Below are positions 1 to 8,864 of a stretch of DNA of 64,000 nucleotides, piece by piece. The position numbers were made by a program, and so were the translations under genes. The stretch's first letter is position 1. Every line of letters starts with the position of its first letter. Below the pieces are notes generated by a model. It was given only the letters and a program-made list of their open reading frames with translations. It searched no databases and was not told the DNA's origin. This DNA comes from Arthrobacter sp. StoSoilB19. Lineage in GTDB: Bacteria > Actinomycetota > Actinomycetes > Actinomycetales > Micrococcaceae. The stretch is taken from the NCBI RefSeq assembly GCF_019977275.1, contig NZ_AP024650.1, forward strand, positions 1,364,001 through 1,428,000. The letters are read 5' to 3'.

Positions 1-1
1 G

Positions 2-862
2 ATCCCCGCCGTGCCCGCACCGTTGTTCGGTGCCTCCGACATACGCCGGCTGGCAGAGGAAATCGGGATCAGGCCCACCAAGACCCTTGGGCAGAACTTT
101 GTCATCGATGGCAACACCATCCGGCGCATTGTCGCCGCGGCGGGCGTGGGACCGGATGAAACGGTGCTTGAGGTGGGCCCGGGGCTGGGGTCCCTCACGC
201 TGGGCCTGCTCGACGCCGCGGCGGCAGTTGTCGCCGTCGAAATTGATCCTGTCCTTGCCGCGAAGCTGCCCGAAACCGTGCAGGAATGGCGGCCGGCCGC
301 CGCCAACTCCTTCCACCTGGTGCATGCCGATGCGATGAAGGTCACCGAGCTGCCTGTCGAGCCGACAGCACTGGTGGCCAACCTGCCCTACAACGTGGCG
401 GTTCCGGTGGTGCTGCACCTCCTGCAGTATTTCCCAAGCCTGCGGCACGGCCTGGTGATGGTGCAGGACGAGGTGGCTGACCGGCTGGCAGCCGGCCCGG
501 GATCCAAGACCTACGGGGTGCCGTCCGTTAAGGCCGCCTGGTACAGCCAGATGCGCAAGGCCGGCGTGATCGGCATGAACGTTTTCTGGCCGGCACCGAA
601 GATCCATTCCGGGCTGGTGGCCTTTACCCGCCGCGAACCGCCCGCCACCACCGCCACCCGCGAGCAGGTGTTTGCCGTGGTGGATGCCGCGTTCGCGCAG
701 CGCCGCAAGACGCTCCGGGCCGCCCTGGCGGGCTGGGCCGGGGGAGCCCCGGAGGCCGAGCGCTGCCTGCTCGCAGCCGGCGTCGACCCCACCGCACGCG
801 GCGAGGTCATCGACATCGCCGCGTTCGCCAGGATCGCCGAAGCCCGGGAAAACCGGCCGTGA
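2..862 (+). CDS. rsmA: 16S rRNA dimethyladenosine transferase RsmA/KsgA (5' end cut by the window)
   Basis: Dimethylates two adjacent adenines in the 3' terminal hairpin of 16S rRNA during small-subunit maturation. The SAM-binding loop [12 protein letters not shown] and the catalytic NLPYN motif of the KsgA family are both present, as is the typical N-terminal stretch [20 protein letters not shown] at position 11 is an in-frame start, but the frame stays open to the window edge and homologues I recall carry a few more residues, so the true start probably lies outside. The stop overlaps the ispE start by 4 nt (GTGA), which implies translational coupling. This rsmA-ispE order is common in actinobacteria. 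Confidence 0.95.
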   Translation: MPAVPAPLFGASDIRRLAEEIGIRPTKTLGQNFVIDGNTIRRIVAAAGVGPDETVLEVGPGLGSLTLGLLDAAAAVVAVEIDPVLAAKLPETVQEWRPAAANSFHLVHADAMKVTELPVEPTALVANLPYNVAVPVVLHLLQYFPSLRHGLVMVQDEVADRLAAGPGSKTYGVPSVKAAWYSQMRKAGVIGMNVFWPAPKIHSGLVAFTRREPPATTATREQVFAVVDAAFAQRRKTLRAALAGWAGGAPEAERCLLAAGVDPTARGEVIDIAAFARIAEARENRP

Positions 863-1836
863 GCGCGGGACTGGACAAGGCAGGCAGGGGGCAGTTCGCC
901 GCCAGGACGGTCCGCGTCAAGGCGCCCGGCAAAGTCAATGTTTCCCTGGCCGTCGGTCCGCTCCGGCCGGACGGCTACCATTCCGTGGCCAGCGTCTACC
1001 TCGCGGTGTCCCTCTACGAGGAAGTGGCGGCGACCAGCACCGCCGAGCCCGGGATTACCATCAGCCTCAGCCCCGAAAGCACCCTGGACCTCGACGCGGT
1101 CGATATTCCCCTGGACAGCAACAACCTTGCCCATAAGGCGGCTGCCATCATGGCTGACGTCTCCGAACACGCCACGGGGGTGCACCTGGAGATCACCAAG
1201 CGGGTCCCGGTGGCCGGCGGGATGGGCGGCGGATCCGCCGATGCCGCCGCCACGCTCCTGGCCTGTGACGCACTCTGGAACAGCGGGCTGTCACGGGAGG
1301 AACTGGCGCACCTGGCGTCCGAACTCGGCGCCGACGTCCCCTTCTCGCTCCTGGGCGGGACCGCCGTCGGCCTTGGCCTGGGCGATGAACTCTCTCCGGC
1401 GCTGGCCAAGGCGCAGACCCACTGGGTGCTGGTGGTGGCCGACTACGGCCTGTCCACTCCCGAGGTGTACCGGACGCTGGACCGGCTGCGTGAGGCCGAA
1501 GGGGTGGAGGCCAGTGAGCCCACCGGAGTGGATCCACAAATCCTGACGGCGCTGCGGGGCGGGGATGCCGAATCCTTGAGCCGGGTGCTGGTCAACGATC
1601 TGCAACGGGCTTCCATTGAGTTGTCGCCGGCGCTGCGCGATACGCTGGGAATCGGCGAATCCCATGGGGCCATTGCCGGAATCGTTTCGGGTTCCGGCCC
1701 CACCGTGGCTTTGCTGGCTGATGATTCCGTTGCTGCGGAGGCGCTGGCGGAGGACCTGCGGCGCTACGGCCTGACAGCCCTTCCCGTCCACGGCCCGGTC
1801 CCCGGCGCGCGCATCATCTCCGACATCCTCCTTTAA
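859..1836 (+). CDS. ispE: 4-diphosphocytidyl-2-C-methyl-D-erythritol kinase IspE
   Basis: GHMP-family kinase of the MEP isoprenoid pathway, phosphorylating CDP-methylerythritol at the 2-hydroxyl. 325 aa, a normal length. The N-terminal [19 protein letters not shown] motif and the glycine-rich ATP loop [18 protein letters not shown] are clear, and a C-terminal GSGPTVALL motif completes the fold. It starts at a GTG overlapping the rsmA stop and is followed after 37 nt by an ABC-F gene on the same strand, so rsmA-ispE-abcF probably form one transcript. Confidence 0.95.
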   Translation: MSAGLDKAGRGQFAARTVRVKAPGKVNVSLAVGPLRPDGYHSVASVYLAVSLYEEVAATSTAEPGITISLSPESTLDLDAVDIPLDSNNLAHKAAAIMADVSEHATGVHLEITKRVPVAGGMGGGSADAAATLLACDALWNSGLSREELAHLASELGADVPFSLLGGTAVGLGLGDELSPALAKAQTHWVLVVADYGLSTPEVYRTLDRLREAEGVEASEPTGVDPQILTALRGGDAESLSRVLVNDLQRASIELSPALRDTLGIGESHGAIAGIVSGSGPTVALLADDSVAAEALAEDLRRYGLTALPVHGPVPGARIISDILL

Positions 1837-1873
1837 TTAAGACTTCCAGTCCGGCAGCAGAAAGCAGTTCCCT

Positions 1874-3697
1874 TTGGCACACCTTCTTGGCGGCGAGAAC
1901 CTCACGGTTTCCTACGCAACCCGCACCGTCCTGGACGGCATCACCCTGGGACTGGAGGAGGGGGACCGGATCGGCATGGTGGGCCGCAACGGTGATGGCA
2001 AGTCCACGCTCATGCGTCTGCTGGCGCTGCGCTCCACCCCGGACTCCGGCCGCGTCACCAAACGCGGCGACGTCAATGTGGGGTACCTGGACCAGAGCGA
2101 CGTGCTCGACGGCGACCTGACGGTGGGTGCCGCCATCGTGGGTGACCAGGCCGACTACGAATGGGCCCGCAACCCGCAGATCCGCGAGATCATGGGCGGC
2201 CTGGTGTCCGACGTCGACTGGCATGCCAACGTCCACGCCCTCTCCGGCGGCCAGAAACGGCGGGTGGCCCTCGCCAAACTGCTCATCGAGGACCACGACG
2301 TCATCATGCTGGATGAGCCCACCAACCACCTCGACGTCGAGGGCGTGGCCTGGCTTTCCCGGCACCTGAAGACGCGCTGGCGGCCCAACCAGGGCGCCTT
2401 CCTGGTGGTGACCCACGACCGCTGGTTCCTGGACGAAGTCTGCACCAAGACCTGGGAGGTGCACGACGGGATCGTGGACCCCTTCGAAGGCGGCTACGCG
2501 GCCTACGTCCTGGCCCGCGCGGAGCGCGACCGCATGGCGTCCGTGGTGGAGGGCAAACGCCAGCAGCTGGTCAAGAAAGAGCTCGCCTGGCTGCGCCGGG
2601 GCGCCCCGGCCCGCACGGCCAAGCCGAAGTTCCGGATTGAGGCCGCCAACGCGCTCATTGAGGACGTTCCCGCCCCGCGCGACTCCATGGCGTTGAGCAA
2701 GATGGCCACGGCGCGCCAGGGCAAGGACGTGCTGGACCTGGAGAACGTGTCCCTCAACTTCCAGGGCGCCGACGACGGCCGGAAGCTTTTCGACAACATC
2801 ACCCTTCGCCTGGCTCCGGGGGAGCGCCTGGGCCTGGTGGGCGTCAACGGTGCCGGAAAAACCACCCTCCTGAAGCTGCTCAACGGCGAGATCACACCCG
2901 ATGCGGGCAAGCTGAAGCGGGGCAAAACGGTGGTCACTGCTGTGCTCACCCAGGAGGTCAAGGAGCTCGACGACGTCTCGGACCTGCGCGTGATCGAGGT
3001 CATCGAGCGGGAGAAGCGTTCCTTCAACGTCGGCGGCAAGGAATTCAGCGCAGGGCAGCTCGTGGAGCAGCTCGGCTTCACCAACGAGAAGCAGTGGACA
3101 CCGGTCAGGGACCTGTCCGGCGGTGAGCGGCGCCGCCTGCAGCTGCTCCGGCTGCTGGTGGGTGAACCCAACGTGCTGATGCTCGATGAGCCCACCAACG
3201 ACCTTGACACCGACACCCTCGCCGCCGTCGAGGACGTCCTGGACGGCTGGCCCGGCACGCTGGTGGTGGTCAGCCACGACCGCTACCTGCTCGAACGCGT
3301 CACCGACCACCAGATGGCGCTGCTGGGCGACGGCAAGCTCCGCGGCCTCCCCGGCGGCGTGGACCAGTACCTCGAGTTGCGCGAAGCCGCCCTCGCCGGT
3401 TCCACCGTCACCGGCGGTGGAAACCCTGTCACCAGCGCGGGCCAGGCGCCGGCCACCGGGACCGGCCCGTCCGAGGCGGAGAAGCGGGACGCCCGCAAGG
3501 CCCTCAACAGGATCGAACGGCAGATCAAGAAGCTGGACCAGCAGGAAAAGAAGCTTCACGACGACATGGTCAAAAGCACGGAGAAGTCCGATTTCGACGC
3601 CCTGGCCGAACAGAACAAGCAGCTCAAGGACCTGGCCGACGAAAAAGATGCCCTGGAAATGGAGTGGCTCGAGGCCTCGGAACTCCTGGGCGACTGA
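1874..3697 (+). CDS. ABC-F family ATPase (EttA/Uup-like)
   Basis: Soluble tandem ATP-binding protein of 607 aa without transmembrane segments. ABC-F proteins act on the ribosome or, in Uup-type members, on branched nucleic-acid structures. Both cassettes are complete: Walker A GRNGDGKST and GVNGAGKTT, signatures LSGGQ and LSGGE, Walker B MLDEPTNHLD and MLDEPTNDLD. The last ~75 residues are Lys/Glu-rich and predicted coiled coil, a Uup-like feature. The start is a TTG with only a weak upstream ribosome site, chosen because the family begins with this MAHLLGGENLTVSYATRTVLDG-type sequence. Whether it is a translation factor or an antibiotic-protection protein cannot be told from sequence. Confidence 0.9.
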   Translation: MAHLLGGENLTVSYATRTVLDGITLGLEEGDRIGMVGRNGDGKSTLMRLLALRSTPDSGRVTKRGDVNVGYLDQSDVLDGDLTVGAAIVGDQADYEWARNPQIREIMGGLVSDVDWHANVHALSGGQKRRVALAKLLIEDHDVIMLDEPTNHLDVEGVAWLSRHLKTRWRPNQGAFLVVTHDRWFLDEVCTKTWEVHDGIVDPFEGGYAAYVLARAERDRMASVVEGKRQQLVKKELAWLRRGAPARTAKPKFRIEAANALIEDVPAPRDSMALSKMATARQGKDVLDLENVSLNFQGADDGRKLFDNITLRLAPGERLGLVGVNGAGKTTLLKLLNGEITPDAGKLKRGKTVVTAVLTQEVKELDDVSDLRVIEVIEREKRSFNVGGKEFSAGQLVEQLGFTNEKQWTPVRDLSGGERRRLQLLRLLVGEPNVLMLDEPTNDLDTDTLAAVEDVLDGWPGTLVVVSHDRYLLERVTDHQMALLGDGKLRGLPGGVDQYLELREAALAGSTVTGGGNPVTSAGQAPATGTGPSEAEKRDARKALNRIERQIKKLDQQEKKLHDDMVKSTEKSDFDALAEQNKQLKDLADEKDALEMEWLEASELLGD

Positions 3698-3712
3698 CCC
3701 TCACAAGCGGGG

Positions 3713-3777
3713 AGGGGGTTATCCGGCAGCATGCGTCAGAGGCGAGGAACGAGCCAGCATGCAGAGGATAACCCCCT
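3713..3777. terminator. Long inverted repeat between convergent genes
   Basis: Arms AGGGGGTTATCC (3713-3724) and GGATAACCCCCT (3766-3777) are exact complements. Inside them a second pair of GCATGC blocks (3729-3734 and 3757-3762) extends the stem, leaving a 22-nt loop. It lies between the convergent ABC-F and TetR genes, so it could terminate both. The long loop and purine-rich GAGGCGAGGAACGAGCC core are unusual for a terminator, and it may be a dispersed intergenic repeat. Confidence 0.55.
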
Positions 3778-3804
3778 TCGCCGCGGACGCAACCACGGCG
3801 AGGC

Positions 3805-4431
3805 CTAGAGTTCAGACTGCAGTTCCGGCTCCTTTTTGAGGCCGGTCAGGCCGTTCCAGGCCAGGTTGACCAGGTGCGCGGCGACCGTGTGCTTGTCCGG
3901 CTGGCGGCTGTCCTGCCACCACTGGCCGGTCATGGCCACCATGCCCACAAGCATCTGGGCGTACATGGCACCGTCCTCGCCGCTGAAGCCGCGGCGGGAG
4001 AATTCGTCGGAGAGGATGTGTTCCACGCGCGCGGTCACGTGCGAGAGGAGGGTGGAGAAGGCGCCCTCCGGCTGGGACGGGGGAGCATCGCGCATGAGGA
4101 TCCTGAACCCTTCGGTGCGTTCCTCGATGTAGGTGAGCAGTGCCAGCGCGGCGCGTTCGACGAGGACGCGGGGTTTGGCTTCCTCGGTGAGGGCCGCGTT
4201 GATCGAGTCCAGGAGAATGTGGAATTCACCGTCCACCACCTCGGTGTACAGGCCTTCCTTGGACCCGAAGTGTTCGTAGATGACCGGCTTGGACACTCCT
4301 GCGCAGGCGGCGATTTCCTCGATGGTGGTCCCGTCCAGGCCGCGGACGGCGAAAAGGCCGCGCCCGACGTCGATCAGCTGGCTCCGGCGCTGCAGGCCAG
4401 TCATCCGCGTCCGCGGAAGGTTGTTGCTCAC
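3805..4431 (-). CDS. TetR/AcrR family transcriptional regulator
   Basis: 208-aa one-domain regulator. The N-terminal helix-turn-helix reads TTIEEIAACAGVSKPVIYEHFGSKEGLY, a textbook TetR DNA-binding motif, followed by a helical ligand/dimerisation domain with no recognisable ligand signature. The start is set at the GTG at 4431 (VSNNLPRTRM). The reading frame runs further upstream but that part is not conserved-looking, and an ATG at 4404 is an alternative. It converges on the ABC-F gene across a long inverted repeat. No dyad operator or obvious target gene was found nearby. Confidence 0.85.
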   Translation of the reverse strand: MSNNLPRTRMTGLQRRSQLIDVGRGLFAVRGLDGTTIEEIAACAGVSKPVIYEHFGSKEGLYTEVVDGEFHILLDSINAALTEEAKPRVLVERAALALLTYIEERTEGFRILMRDAPPSQPEGAFSTLLSHVTARVEHILSDEFSRRGFSGEDGAMYAQMLVGMVAMTGQWWQDSRQPDKHTVAAHLVNLAWNGLTGLKKEPELQSEL

Positions 4432-4563
4432 CTTCCCATCATGCCTCACCGCCGGGGACGGGATTCCGCGGGACCGGCAGGACCCAACGCCCCGTGTCGC
4501 GCGGTGGCCTGAACCCATGGCAAAATAGGGACTTGTGCCCGGGCCTCGAGTCTTTCGGCACGG

Positions 4564-4635
4564 TCCGCTCTGGTGTAACGGCAGCACCCCGGCCTTTGGA
4601 GCCGTGGAGTATAGGTTCGAATCCTATGGGCGGAA
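4564..4635 (+). tRNA. tRNA-Gln (anticodon UUG)
   Basis: A 72-nt cloverleaf can be drawn. Acceptor TCCGCTC (4564-4570) pairs with GGGCGGA (4628-4634, one T-G), the anticodon arm is CGGC-CTTTGGA-GCCG with anticodon TTG, and the T-arm has GGTTCGAATCC. Anticodon UUG reads CAA. CCA is not encoded; position 4635 is the discriminator A. It lies between tetR and glmU, an arrangement familiar from Arthrobacter-type genomes. Confidence 0.93.
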
Positions 4636-4739
4636 CTGCTGCGCAAGGAGCGATCATGAGGATGGCACCCGGTGCCCGGCGGGCTGGCCCGCCGGCTGCC
4701 GCAAAGCGCAAGCACAACCAAGCAAGGAGAACCCGTTAC

Positions 4740-6218
4740 GTGATCCCCGAGAATACCGGCCCGGCCGCTGTAATCGTCCTGGCAGCAGGCGCCGGTACCC
4801 GGATGAAGTCGCGTACACCGAAGATCCTCCACGAGATCGGCGGCCTGTCCATGGTGGGCCACGCCCTCCGCGCCGCCCGCAGCATCAACCCGCAACGGCT
4901 CGCCATTGTGGTGCGCCACGAACGGGACCTGGTGGAGGGACACGTCGCAGCACTGGATCCGCAGGCCGTCATCGTGGACCAGGACGACATCCCCGGCACC
5001 GGCCGCGCCGTGGAGGCCGCGCTGCAGGCGCTGGACGCCGAACAGGAACTGTCAGGCACCGTCGTGGTCACCTACGGTGACGTGCCCCTCCTGTCCGGGG
5101 AACTGCTCACCGAACTCGTCGCCACCCACGAACGCGACGGCAACGCCGTCACCGTCCTCACGGCAGTCCTTGACGACGCCACCGGCTACGGCCGCATCCT
5201 CCGCGGCGAAGACGGCTCCGTTACCGGCATCCGCGAACACAAGGACGCCACCGAGGCAGAGCGGCTGATCCGGGAGGTCAACTCCGGGATCTACGCCTTT
5301 GACGCCGCGGTGCTCCGCGGGGCACTGGGGAAGGTCACCACTGACAACGTGCAGGGGGAGAAATACCTCACCGACGTACTGGGGCTGACCCGCGAATCAG
5401 GCGGCCGGGTCGCGGCCGTCGTGACTGCGGACCGGTGGCAGGTGGAGGGCGCCAACGACCGCGTCCAGCTTGCCGCGCTCGGCGCCGAGCTGAACCGGCG
5501 CACGGTGGAAGCCTGGATGCGGGCCGGCGTCACCGTCGTCGACCCGGCCACCACCTGGATCGATTCCTCCGTCACCCTGGACGAGGATGTCCGCCTCCTG
5601 CCCAACACCCAGCTGCACGGCGCCACCTCCGTGGCGCGGGACGCCGTCGTCGGCCCTGACACCACCCTGACCGACGTCACCGTCGGCGAGGGTGCCACGG
5701 TGATCCGCACCCACGGTTCCGGCTCCGTGATCGGCCCGCGCGCCGCCGTCGGCCCCTTCACGTACCTTCGCCCCGGCACCGTGCTTGGTGAAAAGGGCAA
5801 GATCGGTGCCTTCTACGAAACCAAGAACGTCACCATCGGCCGCGGCTCCAAGCTGTCCCACCTGGGCTATGCAGGCGACGCCGAAATCGGCGAGGACACC
5901 AACATCGGCTGTGGAAACATCACGGCCAATTACGACGGCGAGAAGAAGCACCGCACGGTCATCGGCTCGGGCGTCCGTACAGGCTCCAACACCGTCTTTG
6001 TTGCCCCGGTCACCGTGGGGGACGGCGCCTACAGCGGCGCCGGCGCGGTGATCCGCAAGGACGTGCCGGCGGGCGCGCTGGTGCTCAGCGTTGCCGCCCA
6101 GCGCAACGCCGAAGGCTGGGTCCCCGCGCACCGCCCGGGAACCCGCTCCGCTGAACTGGCCCAGGCGGCCATCAATGACTCCTCAAGTACCCCGGCATCT
6201 ACAGAAGAGGGCAAGTAA
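4740..6218 (+). CDS. glmU: Bifunctional UDP-N-acetylglucosamine pyrophosphorylase / glucosamine-1-phosphate N-acetyltransferase
   Basis: Makes UDP-GlcNAc for peptidoglycan: C-terminal acetylation of glucosamine-1-phosphate, then N-terminal uridylation. The N-terminal nucleotidyltransferase motif LAAGAGTRMKS and following KILHEIGG are present, and the C-terminal half shows the hexapeptide pattern of a left-handed beta-helix (for example IGCGNITANYDG). 492 aa. The frame is open upstream through the tRNA, but the GTG at 4740 has an AAGGAG ribosome site at correct distance and gives the family N-terminus. It is followed after 2 nt by prs, so the two are cotranscribed. Confidence 0.96.
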   Translation: MIPENTGPAAVIVLAAGAGTRMKSRTPKILHEIGGLSMVGHALRAARSINPQRLAIVVRHERDLVEGHVAALDPQAVIVDQDDIPGTGRAVEAALQALDAEQELSGTVVVTYGDVPLLSGELLTELVATHERDGNAVTVLTAVLDDATGYGRILRGEDGSVTGIREHKDATEAERLIREVNSGIYAFDAAVLRGALGKVTTDNVQGEKYLTDVLGLTRESGGRVAAVVTADRWQVEGANDRVQLAALGAELNRRTVEAWMRAGVTVVDPATTWIDSSVTLDEDVRLLPNTQLHGATSVARDAVVGPDTTLTDVTVGEGATVIRTHGSGSVIGPRAAVGPFTYLRPGTVLGEKGKIGAFYETKNVTIGRGSKLSHLGYAGDAEIGEDTNIGCGNITANYDGEKKHRTVIGSGVRTGSNTVFVAPVTVGDGAYSGAGAVIRKDVPAGALVLSVAAQRNAEGWVPAHRPGTRSAELAQAAINDSSSTPASTEEGK

Positions 6219-6220
6219 CC

Positions 6221-7201
6221 ATGAGTGAAATTACGGCGCACGGCGAGAAGAAGCTGGTGCTCGCCACTGGGCGGGCCCATCCGGAGCTTGCCCGGGAGAT
6301 CGCCAAGGAACTCGGCACTGACCTCCTTCCCGTTGATGCCTACGATTTCGCCAACGGCGAGATCTATGTCCGGGCCGGCGAGAGCGTACGCGGCACCGAC
6401 GCGTTCGTGATCCAGGCGCACCCCGCACCGCTGAACAACCACCTCATGGAACAGCTGATCATGATCGATTCGCTGAAGCGGGCCTCCGCCAAGCGGATCA
6501 CCGTGGTTTCGCCGTTCTACCCCTATGCCCGGCAGGACAAGAAGGGCCGTGGCCGCGAGCCCATCTCCGCCCGCCTCGTTGCCGACCTCTACAAGACCGC
6601 CGGCGCGGACCGCATCATGAGTGTGGACCTGCACACTTCCCAGATCCAGGGCTTCTTCGACGGGCCGGTTGACCACCTGATGGCCATTCCGCTCCTGGCC
6701 GACTACATCCGCACCCGTGTCGCTGCCGACAACATCACCGTTGTCTCCCCGGACACCGGACGGGTCCGGGTCGCGGAACAGTGGGCTGAGCGCCTGGGTG
6801 GCGCGCCCCTGGCCTTTGTCCACAAGAGCCGTGACCTCACCGTCCCCAACCAGGCTGTCTCCAAGACCGTGGTGGGCCAGATCGAGGGACGCACCTGCGT
6901 CCTGATCGACGACATGATCGACACCGGCGGAACCATCTCCGGCGCCGTCACGGTCCTGAAGAACGCCGGCGCCAAGGATGTCATCATCGCCGCCACGCAC
7001 GCCGTCTTCTCGGATCCGGCCGCACGCCGTCTCTCCGAGTCCGGCGCACGCGAAGTGGTGGTCACCAACACCCTCCCGCTGACGTCCTCCCAGCGCTTCC
7101 CGCAGCTGACAGTGCTCTCCATCGCACCGCTGATCGCCAGGGCCATCCGCGAAGTGTTCGACGACGGCTCGGTCACCAGCCTCTTCGACGGCAAGGCATA
7201 G
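6221..7201 (+). CDS. prs: Ribose-phosphate pyrophosphokinase
   Basis: Forms PRPP from ribose-5-phosphate and ATP for nucleotide, histidine and tryptophan synthesis. 326 aa, normal length. Diagnostic motifs are DLHTSQIQGFF (metal/ATP region) and the PRPP-binding loop VLIDDMIDTGGTISGA. ATG start 2 nt after the glmU stop, so it is translated from the same messenger. Confidence 0.97.
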   Translation: MSEITAHGEKKLVLATGRAHPELAREIAKELGTDLLPVDAYDFANGEIYVRAGESVRGTDAFVIQAHPAPLNNHLMEQLIMIDSLKRASAKRITVVSPFYPYARQDKKGRGREPISARLVADLYKTAGADRIMSVDLHTSQIQGFFDGPVDHLMAIPLLADYIRTRVAADNITVVSPDTGRVRVAEQWAERLGGAPLAFVHKSRDLTVPNQAVSKTVVGQIEGRTCVLIDDMIDTGGTISGAVTVLKNAGAKDVIIAATHAVFSDPAARRLSESGAREVVVTNTLPLTSSQRFPQLTVLSIAPLIARAIREVFDDGSVTSLFDGKA

Positions 7202-7248
7202 CCCCGCACCAGGCCGGGGACGTTTTCAGGAAACGGCCCCGGCGCTGG

Positions 7249-7254
7249 TAAGCT
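7249..7254 (+). promoter_or_regulatory. Possible -10 element (TAAGCT) for the rplY leader
   Basis: TAAGCT fits the actinobacterial TANNNT -10 pattern and sits just upstream of the structured 5' leader of rplY. No convincing -35 hexamer is seen (TTCAGG at 7225 would give an 18-bp spacer). Weak prediction. Confidence 0.3.
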
Positions 7255-7260
7255 GGTCAG

Positions 7261-7332
7261 CGATACCTTGGCGAGGGAGGGCATAGCCTCCGTTATCGAC
7301 TGGGTCTGATCAGTCCTTCGGTTGAAGGACTG
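7261..7332 (+). promoter_or_regulatory. Structured 5' leader of rplY (two stacked hairpins)
   Basis: The 225 nt between prs and rplY contain no gene. Helix 1 is closed by CGATA (7261-7265) and TATCG (7294-7298), with an inner GGAGG/CCTCC pair. Helix 2 is a perfect 9-bp stem CAGTCCTTC/GAAGGACTG with a 4-nt loop (7311-7332), followed by a smaller CCTTCTTGAAGG hairpin. No T-run follows, so it is not a standard terminator. It could be an mRNA leader bound by L25 or processed RNA; I do not recognise a described family. Confidence 0.4.
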
Positions 7333-7426
7333 CCTTCTTGAAGGGCCGCCCTCCGGCGCCCGGCGTTGAAGGTCACACCAGACCTCCGCCCTTGCTGAAC
7401 ACCGTTTAGTCTTCAAGGAGATATCC

Positions 7427-8041
7427 ATGTCTGAGCAGAAGCTCGCAGCAGAACTGCGCACCGAATTCGGCAAGGGCTACGCCCGCCGCGCCCGGATGAA
7501 CAACCTGATCCCCGCCGTCATCTACGGCCACGGCGCAGAGCCCATCCACGTCACCCTGCCGGCAAAGGCCACCACCCTGGCCGTCCGCACCGCCAACGCC
7601 CTGCTGTCCCTGGACATCAACGGCGAGGGCCACCTGGCCCTGGTCAAGGACGTCCAGCGCGATCCCGTAAAGCAGATCATCGAGCACATCGACCTCCTGA
7701 CCGTCCGCCAGGGCGAGAAGGTCACGGTTGACGTTCCGGTCCACGTCGAAGGCGAAACCGCTCCCGGCACCGTCCACAACCTGGAACTGACGGTTGTGTC
7801 CCTCGAGGCCGAGGCAACCCACCTGCCCGAGTCCGTCGTCGTCAGCATCGAAGGCCGCGCCGCCGGCGAGCACATCCACGCTTCCGACCTGGTCCTGCCC
7901 AAGGGTTCCGCCCTGCTGACCGACCCCGAAGCCCTCGTGGTGAACATCTCCGAAGCCATCGAAATCGCCGAGGAAGCAGAAACCGAAGCTGCCGGCGAAG
8001 CAGCAGAAGCTCCCGCAGCAGAAGAAGCCGCAGCAGAGTAA
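7427..8041 (+). CDS. rplY: 50S ribosomal protein L25 / general stress protein Ctc
   Basis: Binds 5S rRNA in the central protuberance of the large subunit. 204 aa, the long TL5/Ctc form with an N-terminal L25 domain (KLAAELRTEFGKGYARRARMNNLIPAVIYGHG) and a C-terminal beta domain, ending in an Ala/Glu-rich acidic tail of about 25 residues that is common in actinobacterial Ctc. ATG with AAGGAG ribosome site just upstream. Preceded by a long structured leader and followed by a strong hairpin terminator, so it is probably monocistronic. Confidence 0.95.
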   Translation: MSEQKLAAELRTEFGKGYARRARMNNLIPAVIYGHGAEPIHVTLPAKATTLAVRTANALLSLDINGEGHLALVKDVQRDPVKQIIEHIDLLTVRQGEKVTVDVPVHVEGETAPGTVHNLELTVVSLEAEATHLPESVVVSIEGRAAGEHIHASDLVLPKGSALLTDPEALVVNISEAIEIAEEAETEAAGEAAEAPAAEEAAAE

Positions 8042-8057
8042 TTTCTCCGCAATTCAC

Positions 8058-8093
8058 GACAGTGGCCGGACCCCCACGGGTCCGGCCACTGTC
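8058..8093 (+). terminator. Hairpin terminator after rplY
   Basis: Perfect 16-bp GC-rich stem starting GACAGTGGCCGGACCC with a 4-nt loop. There is no U-tract after it, as is usual for actinobacterial terminators. Confidence 0.8.
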
Positions 8094-8136
8094 ATGTCCG
8101 CACACCGCCGTTCCATTTCCGCGTAACCGCCCCCAA

Positions 8137-8142
8137 TAGGAT
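8137..8142 (+). promoter_or_regulatory. -10 element (TAGGAT) of pth; leaderless start
   Basis: TAGGAT is followed by 7 nt and then the pth ATG, so transcription would begin at or next to the start codon. No ribosome-binding site is present between them. Confidence 0.6.
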
Positions 8143-8149
8143 TGACTCC

Positions 8150-8755
8150 ATGACAGATACCTGGCTGATCGTTGGCCTCGGCAACCCAGGCGCCCAGTAC
8201 CAAGGCAACAGGCACAACGTAGGCCAGATGGTGCTCGATGAACTGGCCGGCCGCATCGGCGCCGGATTCAAGACCCACAAAGCCCGCGCGCAGGTCCTTG
8301 AAGGCCGGTTGGGGATCGGCGGCCCGCGCGTGGTCCTTGCGAAACCGATGAGCTACATGAATGTTTCAGGCGGCCCGGTCTCCGCCCTGGCCAATTTCTA
8401 CGGGATCCCCGCAGACCACGTGGTGGCTGTCCATGACGAGATCGATATTCCGTTCAACACCGTCAAGCTCAAGCTCGGCGGCGGCGAGGGCGGCCATAAC
8501 GGGTTGCGGGACATCTCCAAGGCCCTGGGTACCAAGGACTACCTCAGGGTCCGCGTGGGGGTGGGAAGGCCGCCTGGCAGGATGGACACAGCCGATTACG
8601 TGCTGCGTGATTTCGGCACCGCGGAACACAAGGAACTGCCCTTCCTGCTGGACGATGCCGCCGACGCCGTCGAGTCCCTGTTGCGCGATGGATTGACGGC
8701 TGCCCAGCAGAGGTTCCACCCGGCCAAATCGGGATCACAACAGCTGGAATCGTAA
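8150..8755 (+). CDS. pth: Peptidyl-tRNA hydrolase
   Basis: Releases peptides from peptidyl-tRNA that drops off the ribosome. 201 aa. The catalytic asparagine/histidine segment [18 protein letters not shown] and the loop [28 protein letters not shown] (active-site Asp and Asn) are intact. The rplY-pth neighbourhood is the usual one in actinobacteria, but the strong terminator between them and the -10 box next to the ATG suggest separate transcription. Confidence 0.96.
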   Translation: MTDTWLIVGLGNPGAQYQGNRHNVGQMVLDELAGRIGAGFKTHKARAQVLEGRLGIGGPRVVLAKPMSYMNVSGGPVSALANFYGIPADHVVAVHDEIDIPFNTVKLKLGGGEGGHNGLRDISKALGTKDYLRVRVGVGRPPGRMDTADYVLRDFGTAEHKELPFLLDDAADAVESLLRDGLTAAQQRFHPAKSGSQQLES

Positions 8756-8827
8756 AAGTTCCTTTTGACCCTGTTTCCTTGTCTGTGGCAGGGGGTACTC
8801 TTCTTCCTATGCGGGGGAGCAATGGGG

Positions 8828-8853
8828 CTACATCCCGCTATTGCAGGATGTAG
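8828..8853 (+). promoter_or_regulatory. Inverted repeat overlapping the ribosome site of the first LuxR-type gene
   Basis: CTACATCC (8828-8835) and GGATGTAG (8846-8853) are exact inverted repeats 10 nt apart. The second arm runs into the purine-rich ribosome site AGGGGAAAA. It can act as a DNA dyad for a dimeric regulator or as an RNA hairpin that hides the ribosome site. A TANNNT -10-like TACTCT lies at 8796-8801. Confidence 0.45.
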
Positions 8854-8864
8854 GGGAAAAGTTC

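Noticed and set aside
1814..3559. 581-codon minus-strand frame opposite the ABC-F gene
   Set aside because: Shadow frame; the plus strand has both ABC cassettes intact.
4494..4739. Extension of glmU upstream through the tRNA gene
   Set aside because: It would translate the tRNA-Gln sequence; the GTG at 4740 has a good ribosome site and the family N-terminus.
8841..8864. TTG start at 8841 for the first LuxR-type gene
   Set aside because: No ribosome site before it; the ATG at 8865 has AGGGGAAAA upstream.
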